Below, piece after piece: positions 1 through 13,419 of a DNA stretch of 64,000 nucleotides; positions within the stretch are counted from its first letter, which is position 1; the number at the start of each line of letters is the position of its first letter. The translations under genes and the position numbers were made by a program. This stretch comes from Chromobotia macracanthus (lineage: Eukaryota; Chordata; Actinopteri; Cypriniformes; Botiidae), in contig JAZGTH010000015.1 in the NCBI GenBank assembly GCA_036877525.1, positions 8,145,001 through 8,209,000 on the forward strand, given 5' to 3'. Below the pieces are notes generated by a model, which did no database searches, was not told the origin of the DNA, and worked only from the letters and a program-made list of their open reading frames with translations.

Positions 1-1355
1 CCTGACGCACTCAGTTATAAGCCAATTATAAGAAATCTTTCTATGTGGTTTCTATGTGGCAGGTTGATTAACAGCAGAAACATCTCATTATGAGTAATCG
101 TGATGTTAGAGCTGTTATATGTTTATATTTTTTAGCATGCTGTGAATGAGTTCATTTGTGAAAAGAAGCAGAACACAAATATAGTTCGAAGTATACGGTT
201 TGACAAGTGCAAAACCACCCATGTTAAATTCAATGTTGATGTAACCTAACATTCATATGACCAGGCCAGGCATAATTTGCTGGCTTCTCTGTATTTTCTG
301 CATTGATTGTTTGGGAAAATCTGTGGAACTTTGCAGAATTGGAAATGTGTTTAAATAGATCTGATAGTATTACAGTCTTGTTATTGGCATGAAAAACACA
401 AACATTAAACAAACTTTTACAAAATATGTAATAAACGGGTGGAGCATGTGCAAAACTTGATGGGCTTGACTGATGGCAATTCTGTGGAAATTGTAGAGCT
501 TCTGCAGAGTTTTGCACGCAGGACCCATGTGGGACTGCTTATGACTCAGCTTTAAGCAAGCAAAATGATCTAGGCCTACTGTCTGCAGAGATAATTCTTA
601 TAATACCAGTTAAAAAGAGAAACCAGACATTATATAGATAACAGATATCTCCGTGCCTCTAATGGGTTCCAGAAATGTAATTCTGTATTTTGATTTGTGA
701 CCTGTTATGACCACGCATTATGCCATGCTTTATATACAATACAAACAAATACATTTAGATAAAGGGCAGATAATCCAGACATTAAGACCAAACAATAATA
801 TCAGCTAAAATATGTTAATGTCAAATAGGTAAAAATAATTTTTTATGAGATCATTGAGATATTTTTCCTGTGGAATTACCCATATGACTTATGTAAACAA
901 TAACAAAGAATTTCAAAAGTTTTAAAAGAGGATATCTTCATGTTGCATTATTGCATTACATATTTGATAACCCTAGAAAAATTACTGATCAAGACCCATT
1001 TAAATTGTTAAAACCATTTAGAAGAATATAGAAAGTAAATTTTGTTGATTAGCTGGTTCAGTGTTTCACCGGTAACTGAATATATGGGTACCCCAATATA
1101 TGGGTTGTTTCTCAACATGACAGACAGTTTATTAAAAACAAATGACTAAAGACTTTAAATGACAAAACTGGCAGATATTCAATCTGGCAAAAATTCAAAT
1201 TTTACACTTTATTGACTTGATCTTTTAGTACAGCTATGACGTTTAATGCAACTATTTTTGGTCATGCTGCTTTAAACATGTATGCCAATTTAAAGAAAGA
1301 ATTAATTTGGAGTTTGAAAGTGTAGCCTTCTTCCACAAGCGTGATGATGTATTTA

Positions 1356-2736
1356 GGCTTACTATTCTCCTGGAATCCAAATTATACAGGAAAAACAGCT
1401 ATTTATGCAAGTTTTTCCACATTTTGTCCCCCCTGCCCCCCCTTGTGTTGCTTCAACTGCCTATGGTCATATTGCATCTTTCCACACCATTTAGTGCATA
1501 ATTAGTGCCTGTTTGAATAATGCATTCGGGTGTTGACCTCTAATGGGACATAAGCACTGTTCTGATTTTCACGAGTTATTCTCTCCACATACCGTGGTGA
1601 TTGGAGTGGGAAAAACAAACTTCAGCTGTCCCCCCAAACTTACTGTTTTCTTAATTTTGTTGTGTTGCATTTTCACACACTGACACACATACGTTTATCT
1701 GAACACAGAAAGAAATCATGAAATATCCTTAAACTGTGTGAAATTTGTCAGCAAGGCATTGCAATGCATTGATTGAGAATAGAACCTGTGCAACTGACGT
1801 TTCCTTGCAATTTATGCACCTTGCCTTATTAATCTGGTTATGTCAGTTTTTATATGAAAAATGGTTTCTCATTTGTCATTTAGCTCTCCTTCCAAGGCAA
1901 TTTAAAATGTATAACATAAGCATACAAAACAGCCCCTCATATCTATCTTTGGTTAACTATCTTGCTCAAGAACACAGAAATAGTTAGTATAGGCTCTCAG
2001 AGATCTAAACCTGCAGTAATTGTGGGAGCAAACCTGGTATAAATGGTCTATGGAACCAAATCTGTCACTGAATCTATGACGTAATGATGAATAATAATAA
2101 TGAATTAATCAAAATAATGACTTTAAATGAATAACTAAACAAATAATAATACCTGATGACATTTTCTAAAGAGCATTTTGAAATGTGCATGGCAAAACAG
2201 TGTGATGTAACCACAGACTAATGAGACATTAATTAATGAGGCATCTTTTATTTGCTGGTGTATATATTGGTGTGTATAAAGGTGTGTATATTGGTGTGTA
2301 TAAAGTTCCTTTGAAGGATAAAAAAATTTAGCCTTTTTACTATTGCTATTTGTGTTTATTAATATATGTTTGTTTTCATGTCATTTTGATGCCAGTGGCA
2401 TGAGGGAGGAATAAATATGCATACTAACAGAACAGCTTCAATCTTCCAGTAAAGACAGTTTAATTTAGCTTACTGTTCTCCTGGAAACCTGCTTATGCAG
2501 GAAAATTGGCAATTTATGCAAGTTTTTCCACATTTGTCTTTCTCCCCCTTTGTGTTGCTCACACTGCCTGCGGCCATATTGCATCTTTCCACATCATTTA
2601 GTGCATAATTAGGGCCTGTGTGAATAATGGATTTGAGTTTTGACCTTTAATGGCATATAAGCTTGGCACCGTTATCCTCCCCACACAACGTGGTGTTTGG
2701 AATGAGCAAAAAAATAATTTCAGCTCTCAGCAAAGC
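1356..2736. repeat. Pair of imperfect direct repeats of about 270 bases, 1.1 kb apart
   Basis: The segment at about 1356-1632 is repeated at about 2468-2736. Shared blocks in the same order include TTCTCCTGGAA, TTTATGCAAGTTTTTCCACAT, CATATTGCATCTTTCCACA, CATTTAGTGCATAATTAG and a CTCCACA/CGTGGTG pair. Spacing inside each copy is similar, with small indels, so this is an old duplication or two copies of one interspersed element. No coding potential was seen in either copy. Confidence 0.75.
2257..2306. repeat. Short GTGTATA-type tandem repeat
   Basis: About two copies of a 24-base unit containing GGTGTGTATA and TATTGGTGTGTATAAAG lie head to tail. This is a simple tandem repeat in non-coding DNA. 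Confidence 0.6.
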
Positions 2737-2960
2737 TAATCTTAATATTCTAAAAGTGTTTAATTGCTGATCTTCCTAAAGGAAAACATACCAAATTAGA
2801 TTTAAGCTATGTGTAATAGGTAGGCAGTGAAAATGAATGTTTGATTTGTTTGACTGTATACCTATTAGATGTTTACGTATCATATTTGAGGAAGTATGTG
2901 ACTATACACTTTCATTATGTGACGAGCTTTCATTCTTTTTGTTTTGTCTCCTCTCTTTAG

Positions 2961-5900
2961 GGATCCATATATGCACTCTCCATAAACGGTCTCATCAGCG
3001 TCTCCACTGGGTGTCTGCTCATTCTCATCATCGCCTTCCATTATAAAGACATCAGAGTGAGTGTTTTTGTCAAATCTAAATCTGTTAAATTGGCTTTACC
3101 TTATCCTCTCATTTTTAGTGTCTGAAGAGATTCATGTTAAAAGATTTGTCTAAAGCGTTTAGTTAATGTCATCTTTAATTGTTTTCTGTTGCAGTGTCTT
3201 GCTTAATTGACAGAAATGTATTTTCATGTTATCTATGTTTAATGCTAAACGTTGATGTGATTAAACATTGCCCTTAAACTCTTGCTAGCAGTAGGATAGC
3301 AGTAAGACTTCACAGATTTGATTGGATAATGTATCATTTGATGTCCTAATGAAATGGTGGAAGTACAAGATCAATGGTGTATTTCACTAAGCAAAAACAA
3401 TTAATTGATAATACAAGAGGAAAATTGATGGAGGACTGAATAGAGAATTGGACGTTTTTAACAGTGTTAGAATCAGAAAGTGTTACATAATGGGGATCTG
3501 CAAGTGTAGCACAGAGATAAGAAAGGAGGCGTGTCTTATCTGGACTCCTATCACCAAGTCAGTGATATGGAGGGGGTGGGATGTTTGTGTTTTTTACATG
3601 CCTGGTATAAGCTCAAAAGTGTAAAAACACCTATACAATTGACTAATTCAAAGTAAAATCTTGAGACAGATTGTCTAATACACCTCACACCTTTTGCTCC
3701 TTGGGGTCAAAGAACATAAATTAAGCCTAAGAGAAAGTGATAGAAGAACGAAGGCAACAATCTATAATAGTGTGGTAAAAAGAAAGAAATGTTGTTGTGT
3801 CTGTCATTTGAAATTATGTATACTTCATTTAGTATAACTGATATCAAGACATCTGGTTAGGAACCATTTTAATGTCTTAAAAAGCTCAGCATGTTTCTAT
3901 TATGTACAGTCTCTCTATTACCATAACAACACCATCACCTGCTTTTACACTCTCTCAGTTCTCTTTAATCCCCACCTCTTTCTCTGTGCCAGACTCAAAC
4001 ATTAAACTCTTCCCAGGGGGCTATATAGCACCCCTTTAGCACCCTCTCTGCACCCCTTTAAAATAGGCTTTCCAGAGTAACAGTTAAATGTTGTTAACTT
4101 TCAGTTGTGATTTCTATCAAAGCAGGAAATTATGCAACCGCATGCTGAGTGAACATTTTATTATCACTACGCTAACAAATGTATGACTTGTGTGTTTGTG
4201 CAAATGCGTATTTGTGCATGATATAGTATTGTAGTATTACAAATATTTACAAAATACCTTCCCATACAAACAAACCCCTGCACTATAGAATACAGGCCCC
4301 CAAATCTAAGGCACAAGGTCTCTTTCTTCCTCAGCAAAACCCTTGCTTACAGTGCTAATGTAATCTATTCCTTATGGACCCCGCATAACAGCAGCTAGAT
4401 TTGGATAGAGGTACAACAGGTGTAGTAAAAACATTTTTAGTACAAAATTCCAGGACATGTACTTTCCGAAGTGTGAGATAACCCAAAACACAAACCGTAT
4501 TACCTCTCTGTGGATCAATATAGTGTTATTCTTTTCCTGCTTTAACTCATGTTTAAGATTTTTTGGTGTCATAAAATTAACGAGGCATTCGTTAGTGATT
4601 TATGGTTATGAGTAATTTCACTGACACATTTGTCCTTCACAAGAAATGTGGTTTACAGCCCGGCGCCCTATCAGAGAGGGTAGGGCAAGGTTTATTTTGG
4701 CTCTGCTCGTATACTGAATCAAGAATGTCTTGCTCATTCTCTCCTCTCTGCCATACTTTGTTAATCATTGCTTCCTTGTGAGATCAATCAAGTGATTCTC
4801 TTGTTGATATACATCCTGCCTCTGTTTTTCTTTCCTTTCTTCAAGCTTTTCATCATTGACCACAACCAGGTGGACTGGCGCATTGCCATGACCAGTAACC
4901 GGGTGCTTGGCATCTCCTTGGAGCTCATTGTGTGTGCTATCCATCCTGTAGCCACCTACCTGAGGCCAGATATGGGGAACAGGCTGGGGGGGAAATCAGA
5001 GGGAAATTCCTCTGCTCCCCTCTGCTTATCCTCTAGTCACAAAGAAGTCATGTTAGATGTGGAGCTTCTGCTGTCCGCCCTTATGTTCCTGAGGTTGTAT
5101 CTGGTGCACAGGGCTGTCCTGTTGCACAGCAAGGTTCTCCTCAGCGCTTCCTACAGGAGCATCGGCTCCCTCAACAACATCAATTTCACCTTCCGCTTTG
5201 TGCTCAAGGTATTAATGAACCAGTATCCTGCCCGCACGCTGCTGGTCTTCATCATGTTCTTCTGGCTTTCGGCATCGTGGATGCTGCGACTGTGTGAGAG
5301 GTACAGAACACAAGGACATGCAAACAGTTATAGGTAGAGAACACAGAGACAGACAGAACACATGGCTGCACATGCACACACAGGGTCTAAATTAGAAAAA
5401 ATAGCTGTTATATATATCATTAATTGGTCATTAAACTTAGGAAAAAAGTTTTGTTCCTATGATAATGGTGTAGTCAGTCCTATATATAGATTTAATAGGA
5501 ACATACTAATTGTTTGTCGGCACTTGGCAACACAGCAAAACCTTGTGTTTTTGTTTGGTTGAATTACTCTTGTAAGGGTGTAGATAGTACATATATTTTA
5601 TTATGTAATTCATTATTGTGTGTCTTTTTGCCAACAAGATTTTCAGGTTAAGTTTCATTCAGATCTAGTTTGGGTTTGGAGTCTCGTAAAACATTGTACA
5701 TGCTCTGTCATAGTTTCTAATTACTCATGAATAAAATAATTAACGTCAAATTATTCATAAAGCTGCCCACAATAAGCTACATTTACATTTATTCATTTAG
5801 GAGAAGCTTTCAGCCAACGTTACTCTCTGTCTCCATCTATAGGCAGGAACAGGTGGAGACAGGTGGTATGGACACAGCGATGTGGCTCATAGCCATCACC

Positions 5901-8468
5901 TTCCTCACAGTGGGCTATGGAGACGTGTCCCCTCATACCGGCTGTGGCAAGGTGGTTTGTCTCTTCACAGGTGTCATGGTAAATATAACAGTACTCTACA
6001 ACTTCATACGGAAATTCATACGGAATAAATGCAAGGAGTCTTTGTTTTATCAAGCCCCATAATTTTGGTAATGTAAAGCAATTAAAAAGTTTAGTATTAT
6101 GTTACAGATTAGTGTCTGTAGTTATGGACACATCTGTTTCCTCACATTTAGATCATTGTGATAGAGTTATTAGATCCAGCTCCATCTGGACACATTTTTT
6201 GGTACTAACCATAGCTGTCATCCCACCCTGCCTTTCATCCAGCTGGGATTTCAGTGATGTAGTGTTGACAGGCTTACTGAAGGACTCACAGTCTGTGATG
6301 TCTTTTATACAGACGTTTTAGTACAGTCCAATGAATCAATTCTACATAGATGGTTTTTGCAGGGAAAAAGTATCTTAAAGTCTGTAATTTATGTGGCACT
6401 AAAGGCACTGAACAAAATGAAAATAATAAAAAGTGATTTATTATTCAAATACTTATAGTTCTCATTTGGGACCACTAAATTACACACTTTATCTTTAACA
6501 AAAATCCATGTTTTGTTTTAAATATTGAATACTGTTGGTATTCAGTATTTAAATACTGTTGGTGTAATAATATTAGCTTTACAGCATACTAAAAACGATT
6601 AACCTAGGGTTTAAATATGAACTCTGTGAATATTGTTCATTTCATTCCATGAGTTGCATGTATCTGTGTCTGGGTGTATCTGAGTTCAGTAAAGGTCAGT
6701 AAAGTAAAGTAAAGGAGGGAGGGAAGCATTTAGCAATATGATACACAGATTGTTTTGTCTGTAAACCAAATACTTTCGTTACACCCATACAAGATCTTTC
6801 CAGTAAGATTGAATCTTATATACTCAATATGTGTTAATTTCACTTCAGAAGTTTAAAACAAGAACTTTGATCCATAAATTAAATTATATCAGTAAATGAC
6901 ATTTGGATGACATGTTTGAAGATGGGTGGTAAGTTTATCTAGGCAAAAAATGAGAAATTAAACAATAGTTAAAAATTCTATTTTAAAACAATTTAGGCTG
7001 TTTCATACTTCCTGTCATTGATGCATGATAAACATAATTAACTAAAACATAAATTTAACCAGAAAAAATATAATGCAGATAATCTCTGCAGTTGCAATAT
7101 GAGTATAAGCTAATATGTTTATGTAAATATTTATGTTGTGGTGCATGTTTGTAAGGGGTTTGGGCTTTAGTCTTGCTCTGACTCACACAGATTCATTTAC
7201 ATTAATTTCTGAGAAGAGCAGATAAGCAGGCAGGATAGGAGCTTGGAGCTCACACGACAGGAGCACAGTGCTCAAACAAACTCAGACACCTCCCTGACAC
7301 AGTGGAAAATAATCCATCACTCCTCTTTCCCCTCTCGCTCAGTGTTTTTATAAGCTTTCCCCATTTTTTAGGGAAAACTTTCCATCATTGCCATTTTTAG
7401 GCGGTTTATAGCATTTGGCGCCACTAGATCATGAGGGCGTGCCAACCTGTGCCCAAGATTCGGAAAACCAGTGAAAAAAGTTTCCTAGTCCAGCTGGAAC
7501 AGAACACAGGGTGTTCATGAGTGGGGGGAAGCCCTCTCACCTGTAGCTGATTCAGCAAAAGTGTTTAATATGCCTGTTAATGTCACATGATCTCTGGATC
7601 CATCCAATGGTCATATACATAAAGACCCAGATCATTAGCTTCACAAAAACATGGTTGGGCTTCATTATGTTCACCTGTTATCCAGCAGGCAGAAGTGTGA
7701 AATACTGTCTGTGTGTTTGTCTTGCATGTCTGTCTTTGTATGTGCATCTTTCTGAAGTCAAATTCTTCTCATATGGGGGGAATAGTTAGAAATATGTACT
7801 GTAAATCTTTATATATTACATTATAACAAAAAGGAATTTACACTGTCTGCCAGCAGGTTTTAGGGAGAAACCCTTATGAAAAATGAGTAGTTTTAAAGAT
7901 TTTATCTGGAACTTACTAATTCTGGCTTTCTAAGATGATTGACTAAGGGAAATTCTGTGATTTCTGTGTACCTGACTTTCAGCAACTGCCGTGAATTGTA
8001 AATTCAAAATTATGGTGTGTTTTCAATTTCTCTTCCTTTCTCATCCCCCTAATGCAACAAAGGAAGGATCTCAGGTAAACGCACTGCTGCGATCTAAAAG
8101 ACATTCACATGACAGAACTTTCAATTATGTATAGAATTCTGTGTATTGTCTAAATATTGCAATGTCTAAATAGTTTATGCCTGAGTAGATGTTTGGGATA
8201 ATGAGACAGTTGGTAACCATGCTCATATGTGTGTGTTTGTTGTCAGGGTGTGGCATGTACTGCTATGTTGGTAGCAGTCATGACTAAGAAGTTGGCGCTC
8301 AACAAAGGGGAGAAACATGTGCATTTCTTCATGATGGACATTCAGATCTCCAAGCGGGTGAGCACATGGATGACCCAATTAAATTTTTTTGCTGTATTGG
8401 TATTTATAATATAAGCCACCTTTCTTTTTCTTTTTTTCTTTCTTTCTTTCTTTTTCCTTTCTTTTTTC

Positions 8469-8499
<31 letters not shown>

Positions 8500-9863
8500 T
8501 TTTCTTCAGTCTCCTTTGTCTACTGTCACAGTGCACACTTATGTCTACTTGGTTGTTTCCCTATTGCTGATTTGGTAGTAATAAAAAGATGAGTTCATGA
8601 TAATCAGCTTAGGCATTTGGGAATGCTTAACCATCCTTAAATAACAGCAAGGAAAAAAATAACAATGAGGAAAAAAGCAGTGACCCAGAGGATTAACAGA
8701 CATGGGTGGAAGCACCGTTATTTTCCATACTGCACGCGTGTTATGATTTCTGAGACTTTTATAATATTATTTTTTCCTTAAATAGGGAATTCCAAACAGC
8801 CGCACAGTGTGGGAAAATGCTTAGGTTGGCCAGGCATAGAAAGCAGTTGAGCTCCTAATAGCCAAACAAAAGGCGTCAAAGGGAGGAAACAATCAGGTCG
8901 CTGACAGGAAAAGAACTTGTGTTGTTCCATGAGAAGTTAAACTAGAGGCAGGAAATAAGATTCACTCATGTTCATGTCCGGTGAATGAGTGTATGCGTTT
9001 AGTGAGTGGATGTACATGGTTAGGTGGGAGGGAGGCTGGCGGTCAGGGTGGTGATTCTAACTGTTACTCTCCAGTAACAGGATCCATCTGCTCGCTTATC
9101 AGAGGGAAGGTTGTGAGACCCCAAAAATAAAGTATAGAGGAAGATGTTGGGTGGTAAGAGTTTCCACAAATGTAAGTGGAGATTATAATCGGATAGCATT
9201 TAACTATGTTAAAGGCTAGGTGTAAATTGACCCCAGATGTATTGTGATTGGATCACTAAAACCAAGTTCAGAAGTGGTCATGAATAGATCATAACTATTC
9301 ATTTGGTTAAATGAATAGATTTAACCAAATAATTGTAAATGCACTTGCATTTTTTTCATGCAACCACATAAAAACAGGGTTCCCAGATTCATCTAAAATC
9401 TAGAAATATGAGGGAATTTTAAAAACTTCCAAGGATAGAAAAGGAACCTAATAAAATCTTAAAAAGTAACAGAAAATCATAGAAATTTGAAAATGAATTA
9501 GATTTTTCTAGTTATGCTTAGCTGTAAAATCAACTAGAATTTGCCCTTTGCAAGTCTCATCCATATCCTTTAATCACAAATGACAGGAAAAGTCATAGAA
9601 ATTCATTGGGCTTTGATTCTCATCCTTGTAATATGTTGTAATATGTAAGATATGTTGAATCTTTGCAATTGGAATGCAGAATCTAAATACAATTCAGCTA
9701 AAGAAAATCCATGCATGTTAATAGCAGGTATAAAAGGGACCCATGCATACATTTGATTGTTTTTCACTACTAAACACAGTGAGTTTATTAACATAATCAT
9801 GTAGGTCTGGATCCTGTGCTTTCAGCTTGGCAAAAGCCATATCCTGTCACAGGGTACATCACT

Positions 9864-9913
<50 letters not shown>

Positions 9914-12900
9914 TGAGCATGCCGCAAATGCAGCTCATCACATCCTACAGTGATTTACCCTGATGATACTGAAAGGAAGACATCTGGACACCGTCACCCC
10001 TGGAAACTCTAATAATAACCACAAACACACAAAACTGGCAGGAAACTTGTGACATCACTTTGAGTAACCTGGTCTTCTGCAGGAAGACACAGAGACTATA
10101 ATAGAATCAAAGAAAACGAGGAATGTGTGATATAAATATATATAACTTTATGATGACTATTCTCCTCCGCAAATCACCCCCAAAATAATCATGTCCTTCT
10201 GTTTTTGTCTTTCCGTTTGTGTTCTCATTAGGACCCTTACAAACCATTTTCCTTTCCTGAAATTTCTTTTTTCAGCATGATCTAGTTTTTCTTGTTATTG
10301 TTTTATAGTTTCCCACAATATTGACATTGACATGATTGTAACACATTATTATGTAAGTCACAGAGGGGAATTTAATAGGAATTACAGTGCCATATATTTT
10401 CAGTGTTTTATCAAATGTTCTGCTGAGCAATTTAAACATTTACTTGATAGACGGTCAGTAGAGTATCATTGACCAGTTATGATGAATAGGTGACTTATTA
10501 ATCATATTCTCTGTGTTGCAGATCCGGCATGCAGCAGCCAATGTGTTAAGAGAGTGTTGGCTGTTACATCGAACCACCCAGGAAAAAGACAACAGTGGGG
10601 AACATCGTCATCATCAACGATCTCTGTTGGAAGCCATTTGTGTGTGAGTGATCCAATTCCCTCATTGGAAACCTTCACAAAAGGTTATTTGTAGGGAGAA
10701 AAGGTTCTTTAGACTATAAAAAGGTTAGAAAGAAAGGGTTATTTATATGGAACATTTATCTGAAAGGTTCTTTGGGGAACCAAAAATGTTTTTTTTTCTG
10801 TTGTATCTGTGAAGAACCTTTTAAGAACTTTTCAAGGCTGTATAAAAAAATCCACAAACCTTTGTGTTGTATAAAAGGTTCTACAAAGTATAAAGGTAAT
10901 AAAGAGATGATTGTTTTAAAAATCTTTGACTTAAAGTTCTTTGTGGAGCCAAAAATGACACCACTGTGAATAACCCTTTTAGCACCTTTACGTAGAAGAG
11001 TGATTTTTCAAAACATCTAATATCTTCTAAACAAAATAAGTTTCACAGCAATGCCATAGAAGAACCATTTTTGGATGCTTAAAGAACCATTCAGACTAAG
11101 GTTTTTGAAAGGTTTTAATAGTCTAGAGAACCTTTTTCCACTACAAAGAACCTTTTGTGAAACAGAGTCTTCAGATGTTAAAGGTTCTTATATAACCACA
11201 CAAATAATGAATTTATGGCATATGTATAGATCCCCATGGCTATAGGATGCTAAATTGCTTTGAGCGAATTGTTGCTGTTTCTTTTATTATCTATAAAATC
11301 ACATTCAGTGTCACACAGGTCACATTATACACCACAAGTAATCATAACAGAACAGATGAAACAATCTGCACAAACAGAACAACTTTCATAATGTAGTCTT
11401 GTGATTGTTGATCTTGTGGTCACGGCAGACAATATTCTACAGCATCTGGAAGTGGCTTGTTTCACCATCTCTCATCTGACTGATGTCACCACTCCAGTGT
11501 TTACAACAGCTTCCATCTTTCTGCAGATAAGGGGCTGAGTTTTGAAGCAGGAGATGGTTGGCTGCCATCTTTGGCTGGAGTTTTTAAAGACCAGATTCTA
11601 GGAGCTTAGATGTGTTTTTCACAGCATTTTTCACAACAGTATTTAATAATATAAATTATTTCAGGAATCCAGTACTTAGGTTGTGTGTATGTGATCAGGA
11701 GCTACAGTGCTTGGGTGGAGGGATTTTTGACTTCCTGCTTTACAGTTAGCACAACCACCAAAAATATGCTGGAAAGAAAGTGGGTGCTGAAGTGACTTTA
11801 GCAGACAGACTGAGCTGCCCAGAAGTCGGGAGGTCATTCTGGTTTGTTTTTTCCCGTTCCTGTTTCGCTCTCAGTGTATATGTCACATAGACACCGGTTT
11901 GTCAGTTTCGCAGTTTCGCACTTACTGGTGGTTCCCTTGCAATGACAGGTTTCTGTAAGTGGTTTGCTTTTTTGGGACACAGGATGTTGAGGGAAACCTA
12001 ACAGCTGGCCCATAGCAAAACCTCTGCATCAAGAAATGCTGGGAGAGGGATGTACTGTACACAAATATACAACTAGAAACTTTCTTTATTCACTGTTCTG
12101 AAGGTTACAGAGGAATTAAAAAAAATGAATTTAACAGAAGACTGACAGCCTCAATATGACTTTTAAAACCTTTAAAACAACAAATTCCTTTGTTTCTCAA
12201 CAAGAGGTTGTAACCCACTAGGGGGGCTCAAGGTGACTTAAAATTATTTAAAATGAGACAAAAAGGCCTTAAAATAAGCTGAAAAGAACTAAAAATCAAT
12301 GTATTTATCAGTGCATTGATTTTTCAATAACCAATATACATCTTACTAGTTATACCAAACTCTAGAGTATTTTATTGGGAGAAAAGGTCCCTTTAGATAA
12401 TGTTGTGGACAACAGGCAAAGGTTAAGAAACACTGCTTTAAAATAGACAAATGTATGTATGTGCAGTATGTCTGTACGTATGTCAATGTAACACCTGCTA
12501 ACAATAATGAACACACATTGTTCACTCTCCAACTAGATTTCGTCACCTGCGGTTGAAGCAGAGAAAGCTTAGGGATTATGCCAGTGAGATGGTGGATCTC
12601 TCAAAGGTGAGCCAGACATTCGTCACTGTGGTTTAAAGAGGCATTCACATAACCTAGTTCCTTGTGATTGCGCTACATGCGTAATCAGTGTTATTCGGTG
12701 TGTTAGACTGGCCCACATTCTTTATGACTAGGTGTTGAGACATATAAATTTTCAGTGAAACTCCCATAAAAGTCTCTGTAAAAAGTCCAGATTAGCTTAG
12801 GTCTGACAGAGCCTTACGGCTGCATGCATTAAAATAAAGGCCCAAGGAGAAGCAGACATCTTCCAGTGTTTCCACTTAGACCATATCTCATGAAGTGAAG

Positions 12901-13348
12901 GAAGCTGAGTAAACCTGAAACCACATCTGAAACCCCATATCACATGTGAAGTTTGTGTTAGAAAATAGATTTCATGATCTGCAGTTCCTTTTATTAAAAC
13001 CTGGCTCATTTACGAAAACTTTTGTTGAGGTTTTTCCATATTCATCAATTTGCTATATAAAAATGTATTGTAAACTCTTATGAGAGATTTTAAATAGCAA
13101 CCTCTCACATGTACAGACTGTCTTTGTGTTCACACACAGATGCAGATGATCATGTGTGATCTAAGTGCAAACTGGAACAGCTCTTATCATGAGCTGGAGC
13201 AGAGAATCATCTCCATGGAACAGAAGCTTGATGAGCTGAGCCGATCCTTCCAAAGCACATCTGAACTGCTCACACAGGCGTTACATCACCGCAGGCTGGA
13301 CCACAGGTACTGCTGTCAGCTGTAGTGTCAATTGCACTAAAGTATATA

Positions 13349-13419
<71 letters not shown>

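Larger units (their letters stand above)
1..2960. other. Non-coding stretch before the first visible kcnn4 exon
   Basis: No exon with a convincing reading frame is visible. It is probably the first intron or 5' flank of kcnn4, because the first recognisable channel exon starts at 2961 in the middle of the S1-S2 region. The stretch is AT-rich. It contains an imperfect duplication (about 1356-1632 and 2468-2736) and a short GTGTATA-type tandem repeat near 2257-2306. Confidence 0.6.

Noticed and set aside
4372..4572. 66-codon minus-strand open frame inside a kcnn4 intron
   Set aside because: No family resemblance and no splice support; AT-rich chance frame.
8342..8578. Lys/Arg-rich and Phe/Ser-rich open frames
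   Set aside because: They are direct translations of the (TTTC)n microsatellite.
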